64,000 nt of DNA from assembly GCA_021234155.1 (NCBI GenBank), contig JAJEKV010000005.1:23325584-23389583 (forward strand), given 5' to 3'. Below, one piece after another: positions 22,171-33,935 of the stretch. The translations under genes and the position numbers were made by a program. The notes below the pieces were generated by a model that saw nothing but the letters and a program-made list of their open reading frames with translations, was not told the origin of the DNA and did not search any database. Numbering within the stretch: position 1 is the stretch's first letter; each line of letters begins with the position of its first letter. This DNA is from Isoetes taiwanensis. Its lineage: Eukaryota; Streptophyta; Lycopodiopsida; Isoetales; Isoetaceae.

Positions 22171-22539
22171 ACCTCGTCTTCCTTTTTGAAATCGGTCTGT
22201 GGGATATTTCAAGCATTTCCAAGAACCCTAAATTCGTTACAGGCCAAGATCCGATGTTTTAGCTCAAATTGGCAGGCTAATCATTGCTATTTTAACCTGA
22301 TTCATCCTCCTATACTCCAAAAAACTAAGATCTAAGCTAAAAACAAAAAAGGAAGGCCGGATTTGCCAAGATCCGAGCAAAACAGGGGATTTGAAAAGGG
22401 GTTTTTTGCAACAGAGATTTTTGAAGGCTTTGGGTGACTGATTTTACTGGACACCTTTGGTACATGTCGATTTGATCATTTGAAGCTTGAATCTGCCTTC
22501 CTTGCTTCGAGAAACATGGATTATTGAGGCAAAAATTGC

Positions 22540-23193
22540 TGAAGAATCTTCACAGATGCCCTCGAGTGAATGTGCTTATCCACAGATTTGATCCTCGAGT
22601 GTCAGCACTCTGCCCACTGTGCAAGCAAAGGGATGAGACCATTGAGCATTGTTTCTTTGGTGGCAGATTCTTCATAGATGCCCTCGGGTGAATGTGCTTG
22701 TCCACAGATTTGATCCTCGAGTGTCAGCATTCTGCCCACTGTGCAAGCAAAGGGATGAGACCGTAATCATCTCCAGCCTATTTGGTCTTGGCTGCTCTCT
22801 CTTTTTCATGTGACATTGACAAGTCACAAGTGCTTCTGGCTATTTATCCGGATACTTGGAATAAGATGCGGAGTCAAGCATTTCATTTGGCATCAGGATG
22901 GTTGTTGTGGTCCATCGATTGTGTATCTTCAGGGTTTGGATATTCCCCCTGTAGTAGTCCTCCAGGACGCACAAGCTAGAATCGCTAAGGCCTACCATTA
23001 TTCTTCGCTTGCTCCTGCCAAGTGACAGTTGATATTTGAGTCCTATTTGAGTGTGTTGTCTTATGCATAGGCTGGTGGTTCTATTCAGTGGATCATGATT
23101 ATTCTCTAAAATTCTATTCCCGCCTCTGCATTTGTATCTGGCTTTTGGCTTGGTGTTTCAATAAAGTTTGTCGTTCTTCAAAAAAAAAAAAAA
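22540..23193 (+). mobile_element. 5'-truncated LINE tail with duplicated zf-RVT
   Basis: Plus-strand translation gives RCPRVNVLIHRFDPRVSALC and PLCKQRDETIEHCFFGG, the zf-RVT block of plant LINE ORF2. The same stretch is repeated with a period of about 122 bp (22548-22640 and 22670-22762), the second copy ending early. Downstream are LIYPDTW-like and ARIAKAYHYSSL sequence, a stop, a 3' UTR, and a run of about 15 A at 23179-23193. It is inserted in LTR-D. Confidence 0.75.
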
Positions 23194-24358
23194 ATCTTAT
23201 TTCATGTATATGTGACCTTGTATGCTAAGATCATCAAAAGAGAGAGAAAAAAGTTGTCTAAAAGCAGAAATTAATGTAAAAAAAATCTATACCGATTCTA
23301 GAGATCCAAGTAAGCTTATTTGCATCATTAGGTATTGTACAACTCCCCAAAATATGAAAAAACATACCTTGATTAGACCTTCATGTGTTATCGCTAGTTA
23401 AGATTAAATAGAGTTAGAATTATTAAGGATAGCCATTCCAGGTGAGCACATATGCTGCATGTAGGAAATAAACACATCCACAGAGAATATTCGGAAAACA
23501 CTTGAAAAAAGAAAGCATTCAAGAAATTTTGAAGTTTATGACAGTTTTCTTTTCTATGAAAGAAACATTCTTTTGAGGTAAATCTGCACTCTTTGCACAA
23601 AAAAAACTTGATTCCCCTTACTTGCAGACCTGTCAGACTTGTCAGATGTGTCAGAAGCAAAAAAAGATTGCTCAAACATGATTTGCAAAAAAATTGCATG
23701 TTGATTCTTGCATTGTGACATAATTCATGCACCTTGCTTGCAGATCTGTCAAAGTTGTTAGAAGTTGTCAGAAGTGAAAAAAGATTGCTCAAATTTGATT
23801 TGCAAAAATCTGCTTCTGGTTCTTGCATTGTGATAATCTTTTTGCCAAAAACCTAAATTTTTGAGCATACGATTTTTTGACAAACAACTTGATGTACCTT
23901 GTTTGCAGGTCTGTCAGAGTCATTACAAAGTGTTAGAAGTGAAAAACATTGTGTACTTTTTTATCTGCAAATTTTAGCTTGCTGCCATGAGTATTGACCA
24001 AGTTTTGACTTGGTCAGGATTGCAAATTTGAAGGTCTTCTGGATATTTTCTTGCATCATGCTTTTGAACATAGATTCTTTGGATGTCAGAGCACCTTTTT
24101 GAATTGGAATGGCATTGAAACTCGAGTCTGATAGTAAATGGCATAAGTTTTGCTGAGGTCCCTTTTTTCTTGATTTGGGAAAGCACGTCTAACTCAAACT
24201 TTGAGCTTTTTCTTTGAAATCTTTTCGCTCAGATTGATTGCATGAAGCAACTTGGAGTTTCTAAACCACTAAGGTTGAATATTTGCCAGGAACACCTTCA
24301 ACAGATATGCCGAAGCGATTGGTAGACCTATTCAAAGGTTTGGTTTGAGGATCAAGAA

Positions 24359-24370
24359 GCTCTGATATCA
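24359..24370 (-). other. G1 primer binding site
   Basis: TGATATCAGAGC on the minus strand differs by one base from the Met-initiator site TGGTATCAGAGC. It lies four bases after an LTR end (TATATCA), as in plant LTR elements. This fixes the direction of G1 and places its 5' LTR above 24375. Confidence 0.75.
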
Positions 24371-24374
24371 AAAT

Positions 24375-25327
24375 TGATATACAAATACAAAATATTATGG
24401 CAAAGCAATAATCACAGAGTAAGAGTAAACAAACAAAACTCAACTCAAATAACAAAGTCCAACCTCCAAAGCTAAGCTCACTGATGTGGGGATTTTCCAT
24501 CTCCCCGCATCATTCAAATTTGAGTGGCAGATTCTTGAGCAAGGTTTTGAAAAAGGTAAGGAATATGAAAAGAAGATACGTGAGCAAGAAAAAAAAAAGA
24601 GAATACGAAATATGAAAATCATAAAGTAAACAATGGAAGCATAAAGAATAAAAAAAAGAGAAGGCAATATGGAAAGTGAAGAGATGTGAAAGATGGAGAA
24701 AGCATATAGATAAAAGAATTGAAATATGGGGCACCCATTTTTTATTCAAAAGTGAGAATACAAGAAACTCCTCAAGGGAGTGTTACCCAGGTCATCACCA
24801 TGGGGGAAGAGGTCTCTCACCTCTCTTCCCAGGGCCTGCCACTACCCTCTCTCCATGGGACTTCCATGAGCCAAAGAGGAGGAGAACAAGTCCCCTCAAG
24901 ATATTTATAATTTTTTTCACAAATCTTGGCCGTCCAGGCCCTTCTTTTTTACATCTCATCAATCTCCCCAATTTTGTTTTCTTCTTCCTTTAACAACTTT
25001 TGTCTTTTTCTATAACAATAAGCACAATTTGATCAAGGCCGTTAAATTGTAACAAGAAACACAAATGGATCTAGGCCATTGATTTTCTCCCCCCTTCTTA
25101 GACCATTAGATAGTAATTCTTCCATGTTGACCGGGATTTGCCAAAAATCCGGTTAACATCATTACGCCCAAACAAAAGATGTGGCCGGTCCCTCGGCCAC
25201 CAACTTCAAGACTTTTCATAATTTAAGTACAATGAGTTAGTCTTCTTTGGCACAAAGAAGAGCCAACTGGGGGTTTTATGGGTCCCACCAAACCTATTAA
25301 GAAAATGTGGGTTTTAGCGGACCCTCC
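24375..25327 (-). repeat. G1 5' LTR, incomplete
   Basis: On the minus strand this stretch contains AATTATAAATATCTTGAGGG (TATA-like, near 24910), GAATAAAAAATGGG (polyadenylation-like, near 24745) and ends GTATTTGTATATCA next to the primer site. It has no genes. Its 5' end is cut by LTR-A, which starts at 25328. The last 105 bp match the fragment split by the LINE at 4717-11762. Confidence 0.6.
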
Positions 25328-25577
25328 TGCTGCCATGCTATGGCAGCATGGAAGAGCAAGACTCAATTATCATATTCTCATGCTCACACTTTGATTTGGA
25401 CTTAGATATACAAGGAGAATGCATCTTTGCACACTTTGATGAGAAGACTAGAAGAGCAAGGCGAGGACATTTGACTAGGGTCACACAAGCAAGTCATGAA
25501 GGTGATTCGAGCAAAATTTGAAGATTTGAAGACCCCTTGAAGAGTTCTTGGTATGTGATGCTACTATTTGAGTTCTT

Positions 25578-27970
25578 TTTTTTTTGAAGAACTATGTCAT
25601 CAATATATTAAAAGAATGGTAATGTTACAAAGCAAGTGAGGAGGAAGGAGAACTGCCCCAAAGAGACAGCGATACCTCGACACTCCACAACAAACTCACA
25701 GAAAAACTGCAACTCTACTGCTGTACAAACCGACCATCACCATCTACCACACCCAAGAAGTCCCGCCAAATGGCAAACTTCCGCTCTACTAATCCCAGGA
25801 ACACCAGAAAGCTTTGAAATAACTTGTACCTGAGTCGAGGAATCAGAGAGGCCAGGTAGTCAGCCAATCCCCCGAAAGATCCACAACCGCCGCCTAAATC
25901 AACCACACCAACCAAGCCACACACACCAGTGCAAGGCTTGCTGCCGCAGAGCCGCCAATCACCAGATACACATGAAGCGTGAATCGCGGGCTAGTCAATC
26001 TCACCGAAACAGAGCCACCACCCAATCCCCAAACCGCAAATTGAGGGCATAAAACCGCATAATGCTCCACGCCTCATGATGAAGGCTACAACAAGGGCGT
26101 AGAGGGCTCACACCCGCCTAAACCCGACTCACAAGGACATTCACCCCCGATACAAATGGGTGCACCACCCTCGGCCACGCGAGAAGCACCCTAACCTTCG
26201 GGGAAGTGAGCTCCATGTCCACGCCCAAACCGAAGCCCATCGAGAACCCTAAGCCGCGAGACCACTTGCTAGAAGGGGGCAGAGTGTCATGAATAGCCAG
26301 CACCCGGTAACAAGACCGCACAAAACAAGAAGACACAACATCCGGATGAACCTTCCAAACCTGCACCACCACATCATCCTAAGGGTATGTGTAGCAAAAT
26401 ACTCCCCGCCACTTGTTCCCAGATAGCCAAGTCACTGCCCCTCAGGCGAAAGCGAGCTTGAAAGAACTCCCACGAAGCTAGCTGACCACCCCAATCAATA
26501 CCAATCCTCCAAGGTGAGCACAACAGCTCGCCTCCAATGGGCCTGCGTTCGAGCATGCACAGTGGCAGCCAAGGGCAAGTGCGCAGGGGGTAGAGGAAAC
26601 CCACAAGAAAGGAGAAAAGTGGTGATAAACTGAGGCATAATCTAGCTGGAAGAGCACACGCACATGATCCCAAGCCCGCAACACCCCCGTGAGAAAAGGG
26701 GATGCATGTGGGAAAGGCCGGAGACCATACAACAGTGCCCAGGGCAACTCCACATGCACGACGGCTTCCCAAATGCCACACAATGGCTTAAGAGATCGCA
26801 ACAACAACGCCAAGACCAGGAGAAGATGCTCCATCTTGCAGAGTGCTCAAAACACACTTGGAGATCAACACCTTACTATGCAGCGCCAAATCCAGAATGG
26901 CCAAGCCCCCATCCTCCCAAGGGCGGAGACACTTCCACCAAGCCACTTTAACAACCGCCCTTCATCATCCCCACACACACACAAAAAATTTCAAACAATC
27001 TTATCCAAAGCCCTCAGATCTTACCCTCGAGCTAACATCGCAGATGTCAGATACACATGAGTGCTACAAAGTAATCGACTTGGCAATAGTGATCCTACCG
27101 CCATAGACAACTTGCTACCCTTCCACCAATTGAGGTGTTTCTCGCAACCCCCCAAGAAAATCTCATCCCACACCCTCCCCATGGAAACATCCCCTCCAAA
27201 GAGAATACCCAACAGCTTAGTACACACATTACCTGGAAGCACCTTCCAAGGGAATAGAGCCAAACAAGGGGGAGGCGGAGTCAGCTGAGCCCATAATGCG
27301 GAGCATTTACCCCAATTCAGAAGAATGCCCGAGGCCAAGAAGAAAGTATCTAGCAAACCCTTCACATTCCACAGATTCCTCTCTTCTGCCACCAAGAAGA
27401 GGAAAGTGTCATCGGCAAACTGGTTAATAATCTACTGGCTACCATCCTGCATCCAAAGCCCATCCACCACCCCCTCCTCCATTGCAGCAAAAAACAACTG
27501 AGACAGTGCCTCCGCCACAATCGTAAACAAAAACGGCGCCAAAGGGCACCCATGACGCACCTCTCTGCCTAAGGAGAAAAAGGTGGAGGGTTCACCCTGG
27601 CACACCACCGTAGCCCGTGCTGACCTATGCAGCTTCATGACTGTCTCTGTAAAGCGTGGACCACAACCCAACGCTAACATCATGGCAGACAAGAACTCCC
27701 AACGGACACTATCGTAAGCTTTGGCAAAGTCAAGCTTAAGATAGGCAATGCCTTGACCTGTTCTCCTGGCCCAATAAAGGCCCTCATAAGCTACAGCAAC
27801 ATTAGTCAAAATGTTCCTCCCAGGAACAAACCCAGACTGCACCTTACTAATGGAGGAAGTCAACACCGGCTTCAACTTCTCTGCCAGGGCTTTCGCAATA
27901 ATCTTGTACACAGAGGACAACAAGGAGATAGGCCTCCAATCATTAATGGTAGAAGGTTGCTTAACCTTAG
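25578..27970 (-). mobile_element. 5'-truncated L1-type LINE in LTR-A
   Basis: An 18-bp direct repeat, GCTACTATTTGAGTTCTT, lies at 25560-25577 and 27971-27988. A run of T at 25578-25585 is the minus-strand poly(A) tail. It starts within the RT domain (RPISLLSSVYK). GC content is higher than in the surrounding LTR. It is a different lineage from the LINE at 4792. Confidence 0.88.
27021..27960 (-). pseudogene. LINE reverse transcriptase fragment
   Basis: The minus strand reads INDWRPISLLSSVYKIIAKA, SGFVPGRNILTNVAVAYEGL, AYLKLDFAKAYDSVRWEFL with catalytic aspartate, VRHGCPLAPFLFTIVAEALS, then an in-frame TAG followed by IINQFADDTFLFL, the FADD catalytic box. After a frame change it continues LLGILFGGDVSMGRVWDEI. 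Between 27020 and 25590 the sequence is the decayed ORF2 C-terminus; open frames there on either strand show no motif I can name. Confidence 0.88.
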
Positions 27971-29855
27971 GCTACTATTTGAGTTCTTGGCATGATCACA
28001 TTCTTTGATTCCCATCCTAAATCCTCCACACCCCTCACCATGAAGATATGCCCATGACACCCCAAGTTCCATGCCTACATTTCATCTCCCAAGTTAAAAT
28101 TGGCCTAGAAGTTTTTTTCTAGTCAAAACTTCTCCTTTACATGACACTCACATTCCACACACACTTACCATGGCATCACCATCTCATTGAAGCATAAATT
28201 TCCACTTGACTTGATCATACACATGGTCAAATGTCAAATTCCTCTTCCTAAAAGTAAAAAATGAGAGAGCGTGCAAAATTCCTAAGGGAAGCACTTAAGA
28301 GTCAAAATTTGCCTAGAAAATGCAAATTATATGCTTTTATGCTTAAATTGACCTATGACAACACTCAAAAAAGGCCAAGTCACCACACATATCATCCACA
28401 TTGCCATGTCAACACTATGCATATGTCACCCTATTGAAATTCTATTTTTTGCAAAAGTTCTTCAAATTACATGGTTAAATCCATAAGGGAGACACATCAT
28501 TTTGCCACATCATCACCAATACTTCCACATCATCATCCACATGTCATACACATCATATCCACCTCATCCCATGTTTTGACTAGAAAAAATATCCTTAGCC
28601 AAGTTGTTTGACACCTCATCACCTTTGCTTGCCATGTCATCCTCACATTGCCAACTCATCATGCTCACATGCCACATCACCATCCATACAACCCTTTTCA
28701 AAACCAAAATCCAAAAGGGCTCCTTTGCAGAAAAATGATTCCCGCATCCTCTAGAGCATAAAGATCCTTTTTGCAAAAAAGAAAATAAAAAAATTCGCTT
28801 ATTTTGGCCTTCAAATATGGCTTCTTGGGAACCGTGCCTTAGCCTATTTTGCAAAAAAATGTTTCCTATCTACCCCACCCCCCCCCACATGGTACATCCG
28901 GGCATGTGGGGCGGTGGATGTACCGAGGCCCACGTGGATATAACACGTTAATTATTAATAATATTGATTTTGTTTTTCGTTATATACCCTGGTCTTCCCG
29001 GTTGAGTTTGGCTTGTGGGATATCTCGACAGAACTGCCAAGAACCCTAATCTCTGGAAATGCCAAGATCCGGCAAATTAGTTTGAAGCAACCACCTAATC
29101 ATGACTCTAAGCTGCCGAATTGTCCTGTATAACACCAAGAATGCATCACAGAAGCAAAAAGACAGAACATTGGGCCGAATTAGCCAAGAACCGGACGAAA
29201 CAGGGGAATTTTGAAAGGGGCTTTTGTGTTCAGAGATTTTTCGAGGGCTTTGAGGTGAAAAACAGATTGATTAACTTGAAGAAGGAGCGGCTTGCATATT
29301 TGGAGCTTGATTCTGCCTTCCAGACCTGAGATTTCGCATGAATTGTTGACAGATTTACGCTGTTTCTTTGATTGTATACCTATTTGATCCTGTGCCCAAG
29401 ACTTAGAGCTTGGGATTGTTATTGTTTGCCTTGTGATCCTGAGTTAAATGAAAATCCGAGCCTTGTTGTCAAATTTATGAGTTTTTCCTATTGATCTTGT
29501 GACAGACGTCATTCTCCTTACATTATTTGACCTTTGCACATTGCTTTGAGAAAAAGAGTAGAGGCATTGCATATAAGCACCTTGAATACAAGTATATGAA
29601 GGTCATCATTCTTGCTTAATTCATTGATATAGATTTAAGCCTGCACCATGGTGCCATTGAGCTGTAAGTGTAGCTCCACACCTGTATGCTGCTCAAATAG
29701 CATTTATCAATTCATTGGCAAAGTCATTGTAGGCATAGATATTGCATAGAAAAGTAAAAAAAAATGCATTTAAACATTCAGCAATCCCATAATTTTCTAC
29801 TGTTCACATTTTGTGACAGGCAATCATCAAAAAAATCAAAATCCCGAAAGGATAC

Positions 29856-32399
29856 TGCTGCCATGCTATGGCAGCATGGAAGAGCAAGATTCATTATCAT
29901 ATTCTCATGCTCACACTCTGATTTGAACTCAGATATACAAGGACAATGCATCTTTGCACACTTTGATAAGAAGACTTTAAGAGCAAGGTGAGGACATTTG
30001 ACTTAGGTCACACAAGCAAGTCATGAAGGTGAATCAAGCAAAAATTTGAAGATGTGAAGACCCCTTGAAGAGTTCTTGGTATGTGTTGCTACTATTTGAG
30101 TTCTTGGCATAATTACATTCTTTGATTTCCATCCTAGACCCTTCACACCCTTACCATGAATATATACCCATGAAAGCCCAAGTTCCATGCCAACATTTCA
30201 TCTCCTAAGTCAAAATTGGCCTAGAAGATTTTTTCTAGTCAAAACTTCCCCTTTACGTGTCATTCACATCCCATGCACTCACCATGCCATCACCATCTCA
30301 TTGAAGCACAAATTTTCACTTGACTTGGTCGTACACATGGTCAAAGTTCAAATTCCTCTCTCTAAAAGTCAAAAAGTGAGAGAGAGTGCAAAATTCCTAA
30401 AGGAAGCATTGAAGAGTCAAAATTTGCCTAGAAAATGCAAACTAGATGCATTGATTCTTAAATTGACCTATGACATCACTCAAAAAGGCCAAGTCACCAT
30501 ACGTGTCATCCACCTTGCCATGTCACATTATACACGTGTCACCCCATTGGAATTATATCTTTTGCAAAAGTTCTTCAAATTACATGGTTAAATCCATAAG
30601 GGAGACATATCACTTTGCCACATCATCACCAACACCTCCACATCATCATCCACATGTCATACACATCATATCCACCTCATCTCATGTTTTGACTAGAAAA
30701 AATATTCTTAGCCAAGTTGTTTGACACCTCATCACTTGCCAAGTAATCATGCCACATCACCATCCATATACTCCCTTTCAAGACCAAAATTCAAAAAGGC
30801 TCCTTTGCAAAACAGATTCCAGTATCCTCTAAAGCATCAAAAATGATCTTTTTTGCAAAAAAGAAAATAAAAAAATTTGCTTATTTTGAACCTCAAATAT
30901 GGCTTCTTGGGAATCGTGCCTTAGCCTTATTTTGCAAAAAAAAACGTTTCCTATCTACCCCCAAAGATTCCTTAGCCAATCACCCCCCGCCACGTGGTAC
31001 ATCCGGGCGTGTGGCGCGGTGGAGGTACCGAGGCCCATGTGGATATAACACGTTAATTATTAATAATATTGGTTTCATTTTTTGTTATATACCCTAATCT
31101 TCCCAATTGAGTTTGGCCTGTGGGATATCTCGACAGAACTACCAAGAACCCTAATCTCTGAAAATGCCAAGATCCGGCAAATTAGCCTGAAGCAACCACC
31201 TAATCATGACTCTAAGCTGCCGAATTGTCCTGTATGACACCAAGAATACATGACGGAAGCTAAAGACAGAGCATTGGGCCGAATTAGCCAAGAACCGGAC
31301 AAAACAGGGGAATTTTAAAAGGGGCTTTTGTGCTCAGAAGATTTGGAGGGCTTTGAGGTGAAAGAGTGATCAATTACCTTGAAGAAGGACCGGCTTGCTG
31401 ATTTGAAGCTTGATTCCGCCTTCTAAACATGACGATTAGCATGAATTATTGACAAATTTATGCTTTTTTACTTGATTGTATACCTTTTTTATCCTGTGCC
31501 CAAGACTTAGAGCTTGGGATTACTATTGTTTGCCTGTGTGATCCCGAGTTAAATGAAATTCCGAGCCTTGTTGAGAAATTTATGAGTGTTTCCTGATGAT
31601 TTTGTGACAGACATCACTTCTGTGCATTATTAGCTTTCGCATCTCACTTCAAGAGAAGAAAAAGGGTAGAGGCATTGCATATAATCATCTGTAGTGCAAG
31701 TGTATGGTATTCATAGTGTTGGTTTGATTCATTGGTAGAAGTTTATGCTTGCAATATAGAGCCACTAATCTGTTAGTGCAACTCTACACTTACATTCTGC
31801 TCAAGTAGGCTTCATCAATTCATTCTCAGTTATTGTAAGCATTGATATTCCACAAAAAAAAAGCAAAAAAAGAGCATTTAAGCATCTGGCAATTCCCAAT
31901 TCATCTGCTGTTTACACTCTATAGCAGGCAGTCATCAAAAAATCAAAATTTCCAAACATAGACACATCTTTCTGCAAGGGGCTCTTTGGTACATAGTGTG
32001 CATACATTTTACAAGGGGATTGAAGCATCAGATCTCAAAAAGAGGCTACCTTTATCGAGTTTAAAAATTCAGCTCTCTGCCAGGGATGTTGACCAAAGAT
32101 TGACCTGGCCAGGAATGCTTATTTGACAAGCTTGCCCTCGTCAAAATCTATCAGACTTTTTTTCCAACATCCTTCAAGGCCTGTGCAGCTTTAGAATCAA
32201 GAATCATGAGTAAAATCCCAATAGTTTGCATTTGGCATGCATTCTTGCAAGGCAGACTTTTTTCCCTTTAGGGAAAACTGTGCTTGAGCACTATTTGAGC
32301 ATTCCTCTTGGGATTTTTTTCACTCAGAGTGGTTGCCTCAAGCAACCTGGAGGTTCTAAACCACTGAGGTTGAAGGTTTTGCCAGGAACACCTTCAACA
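29856..32399 (+). repeat. G2 LTR-B (5' LTR of the Tat-like element)
   Basis: This is the longest uninterrupted LTR in the window, about 2.54 kb, TGCTGCC to CTTCAACA. The first 21 bases form a perfect hairpin (TGCTGCCAT, GCT, ATGGCAGCA). It is rich in CATCATCCACATG-type simple sequence. Near 31040 it has GTGGATATAACACG and near 31085 TTATATACCC, a TATA-like site. It is followed by TGGAGGTTCTACTGAG at about 32403, placed as a primer binding site. I cannot name the tRNA. Confidence 0.85.
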
Positions 32400-32440
32400 T
32401 TTTGGAGGTTCTACTGAGATCTTTTCCTGAGTTTGAACTC

Positions 32441-33163
32441 ATGGCTCCTAGGAGAACTAATGAGACATCTGAGCATGCTGAAGCACAAGAGAACCATGAA
32501 GCCTCTGCTGCAGCACCTGCTGTGAGTATACAAGCAAACACAGGTGTGCCTTGTCATTACTTTGAGTTGAATATGCCAATTCCTGTTCCTACTTTTGCTC
32601 CAAGCACGAATGCTAACAATTTTCTAAAACCTTTTGAGGAGTATTACCAAGAATATGGACACAAGAAAGGCTGCAAATTCTCTGAGTTTAAAAAGTGTTT
32701 CAAGAATGATGAGGTTAGAGCTTGGCTTGAGTATGTTATGAGTTTAGGAGATAATTCTTGGGATGAATTGGTCAAGAAATTCTTGACAAGGTTTGGTAAA
32801 CTTTTGGATCCTCAGGATTTGATGTTTGAACTGCAAACCTTTCATATAAAGCATGGTAAGAGTGTTCACCAATATGTGAAAAGGTTTAATCTTTATCTTG
32901 TCAAGTGTCAGATTAGTCAAGTTCCTAACCATACTTTGCATCTTGTGGCATCTTTTATCAGAGGTTTGAGCAGTAGACCAAGAATATACAGGAAGATGCG
33001 CAAGATCCAAAAACAAGAAGGCTTTGACACGATACATAAGGCTTTCACCAAAGCTACTAAAATTGCAGATATGATTTATTACTTACCAGATGATAGGCAC
33101 TCACCGTATGATCCTTGTATTCCAGACTATGAGCAGGAATATATGGGACCAGGCCGCCAATGA
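32441..33163 (+). pseudogene. G2 gag with internal deletion
   Basis: It starts MAPRRTNETSEHAEAQ, 39 bp after the primer site. The capsid-like region reads RAWLEYVMSLGDNSWDELVK, FELQTFHIKHGKSVHQYVKR and FIRGLSSRPRIYRKM. Compared with the copy at 42334 it jumps from YMGPG to sequence about 440 bp further on (NEEVN), so the linker and zinc knuckles are deleted. After the junction it is out of frame; the VPPPPVQKYLKKDKD segment lies in another frame up to 33356. Gag forms the capsid. Confidence 0.85.
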
Positions 33164-33359
33164 GGAAGTCAATGTTATAAAACACAAGGAAATTGAGCAA
33201 AATATGATTGTACCTCCTCCCCCTGTTCAGAAATATTTGAAAAAAGATAAAGATATTGAAGATTTTGAGTATTTACTTAAAAATTCTAAAATCAGTGTTG
33301 ACCTGCTAACTCTGCTCAAAATAGTTCCATCCTACAGGAAAAGGTACTCAATTTGACCA

Positions 33360-33935
33360 AAGAAGATGAATTTGCTCTAACTAATCATATTGAGGAACAC
33401 ATGCTTACTCAGGAAGATTATGACCCAGGGGATTTCACTTGTGTTGCCAGAATGGGCAAGAAAATCTTGACCAAGGTCCTACTAGATGGAGGATCGCTCT
33501 GAATGTTATGCCCCATCATGTTATGAGATTGTGTGGCCTTGAGATAGATAAGAAGGCTCCATGGTTTTAAAATCTTTCTCAAACATAAAGATTAGCCCTG
33601 TAGGAATAGTCAGCAATGTGCCAATTGATGTTGAAGGTATAATTGTTGCAGCTAACTTTGTTGTGGTTGCTTTTGAAGGGATAGAAGAGAAGTCAGACAT
33701 TTATGATCTGCTCTTGGGAAGGAAATGGCTTTCTACAGTTGATGCCATGCCTGTTTGGTCAAAAGGGGAATGCACTATTTCCAATGGTAAGAAAAAGGTA
33801 ACACTATACAACAAAGTAGGTGAATTCGAGGCCTTAAATTTCATAGAAGAAGAAATGTTGTTGTCAAACCCGTGTGGAGAATTTGAATTAAGTACAAGTG
33901 ATCAAATATCCAATTTGGAGCTCCCATGCAGTTAG
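33360..33935 (+). pseudogene. G2 aspartic protease region
   Basis: The sequence reads EEHMLTQEDYDPGDFTCVAR and GKKILTKVLLDGGS, the catalytic D-G-G motif of Tat-type proteases, then a shift near 33500 and VLKSFSNIKISPVGIV, DIYDLLLGRKWLSTVDAMPV. The one-base loss after LLDGGS is not shared by the second copy at 43599. It would cut the Gag-Pol polyprotein. Confidence 0.82.

Larger units (their letters stand above)
20816..24303 (+). repeat. Divergent G2-type LTR (LTR-D), solo
   Basis: It starts TGCCACATTTTGGCAGCA and ends GCCAGGAACACCTTCAACA, matching the two ends of the intact G2 LTR at 29856-32399. Internal landmarks are shared: the GGGCGTGTGGGG and CACGTGGA block, GTTAATTAATAATTACACGT, CCAAGAACCCTAA and GACTTGGTCAGGATTGC. 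It is much more diverged than LTR-A, -B and -C and carries a LINE tail. It interrupts the leader of the minus-strand G1 element between its primer site and its gag. Flanking 5-mers (ACTAT and GATAT) do not match well. Confidence 0.75.
25328..29855 (+). repeat. G2 LTR-A, split by a LINE and cut at its 3' end
   Basis: It starts with the same hairpin as LTR-B (TGCTGCCATGC, then ATGGCAGCATGG) and follows it through 25577. After the LINE it resumes at 27989 and runs to about 29852 (AAATCCCGAAAGGA), where LTR-B begins at once. It lacks the last 450 bp or so of the LTR. It is more diverged from LTR-B and LTR-C than they are from each other. It fits the 5' LTR of an older element into which the 29856 element jumped. 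Confidence 0.75.

Noticed and set aside
26118-26951. GC-rich open frames on both strands in the LINE at 25578-27970
   Set aside because: They overlap in conflicting frames, lack motifs and lie in the decayed 3' part of a LINE with a clear target duplication.
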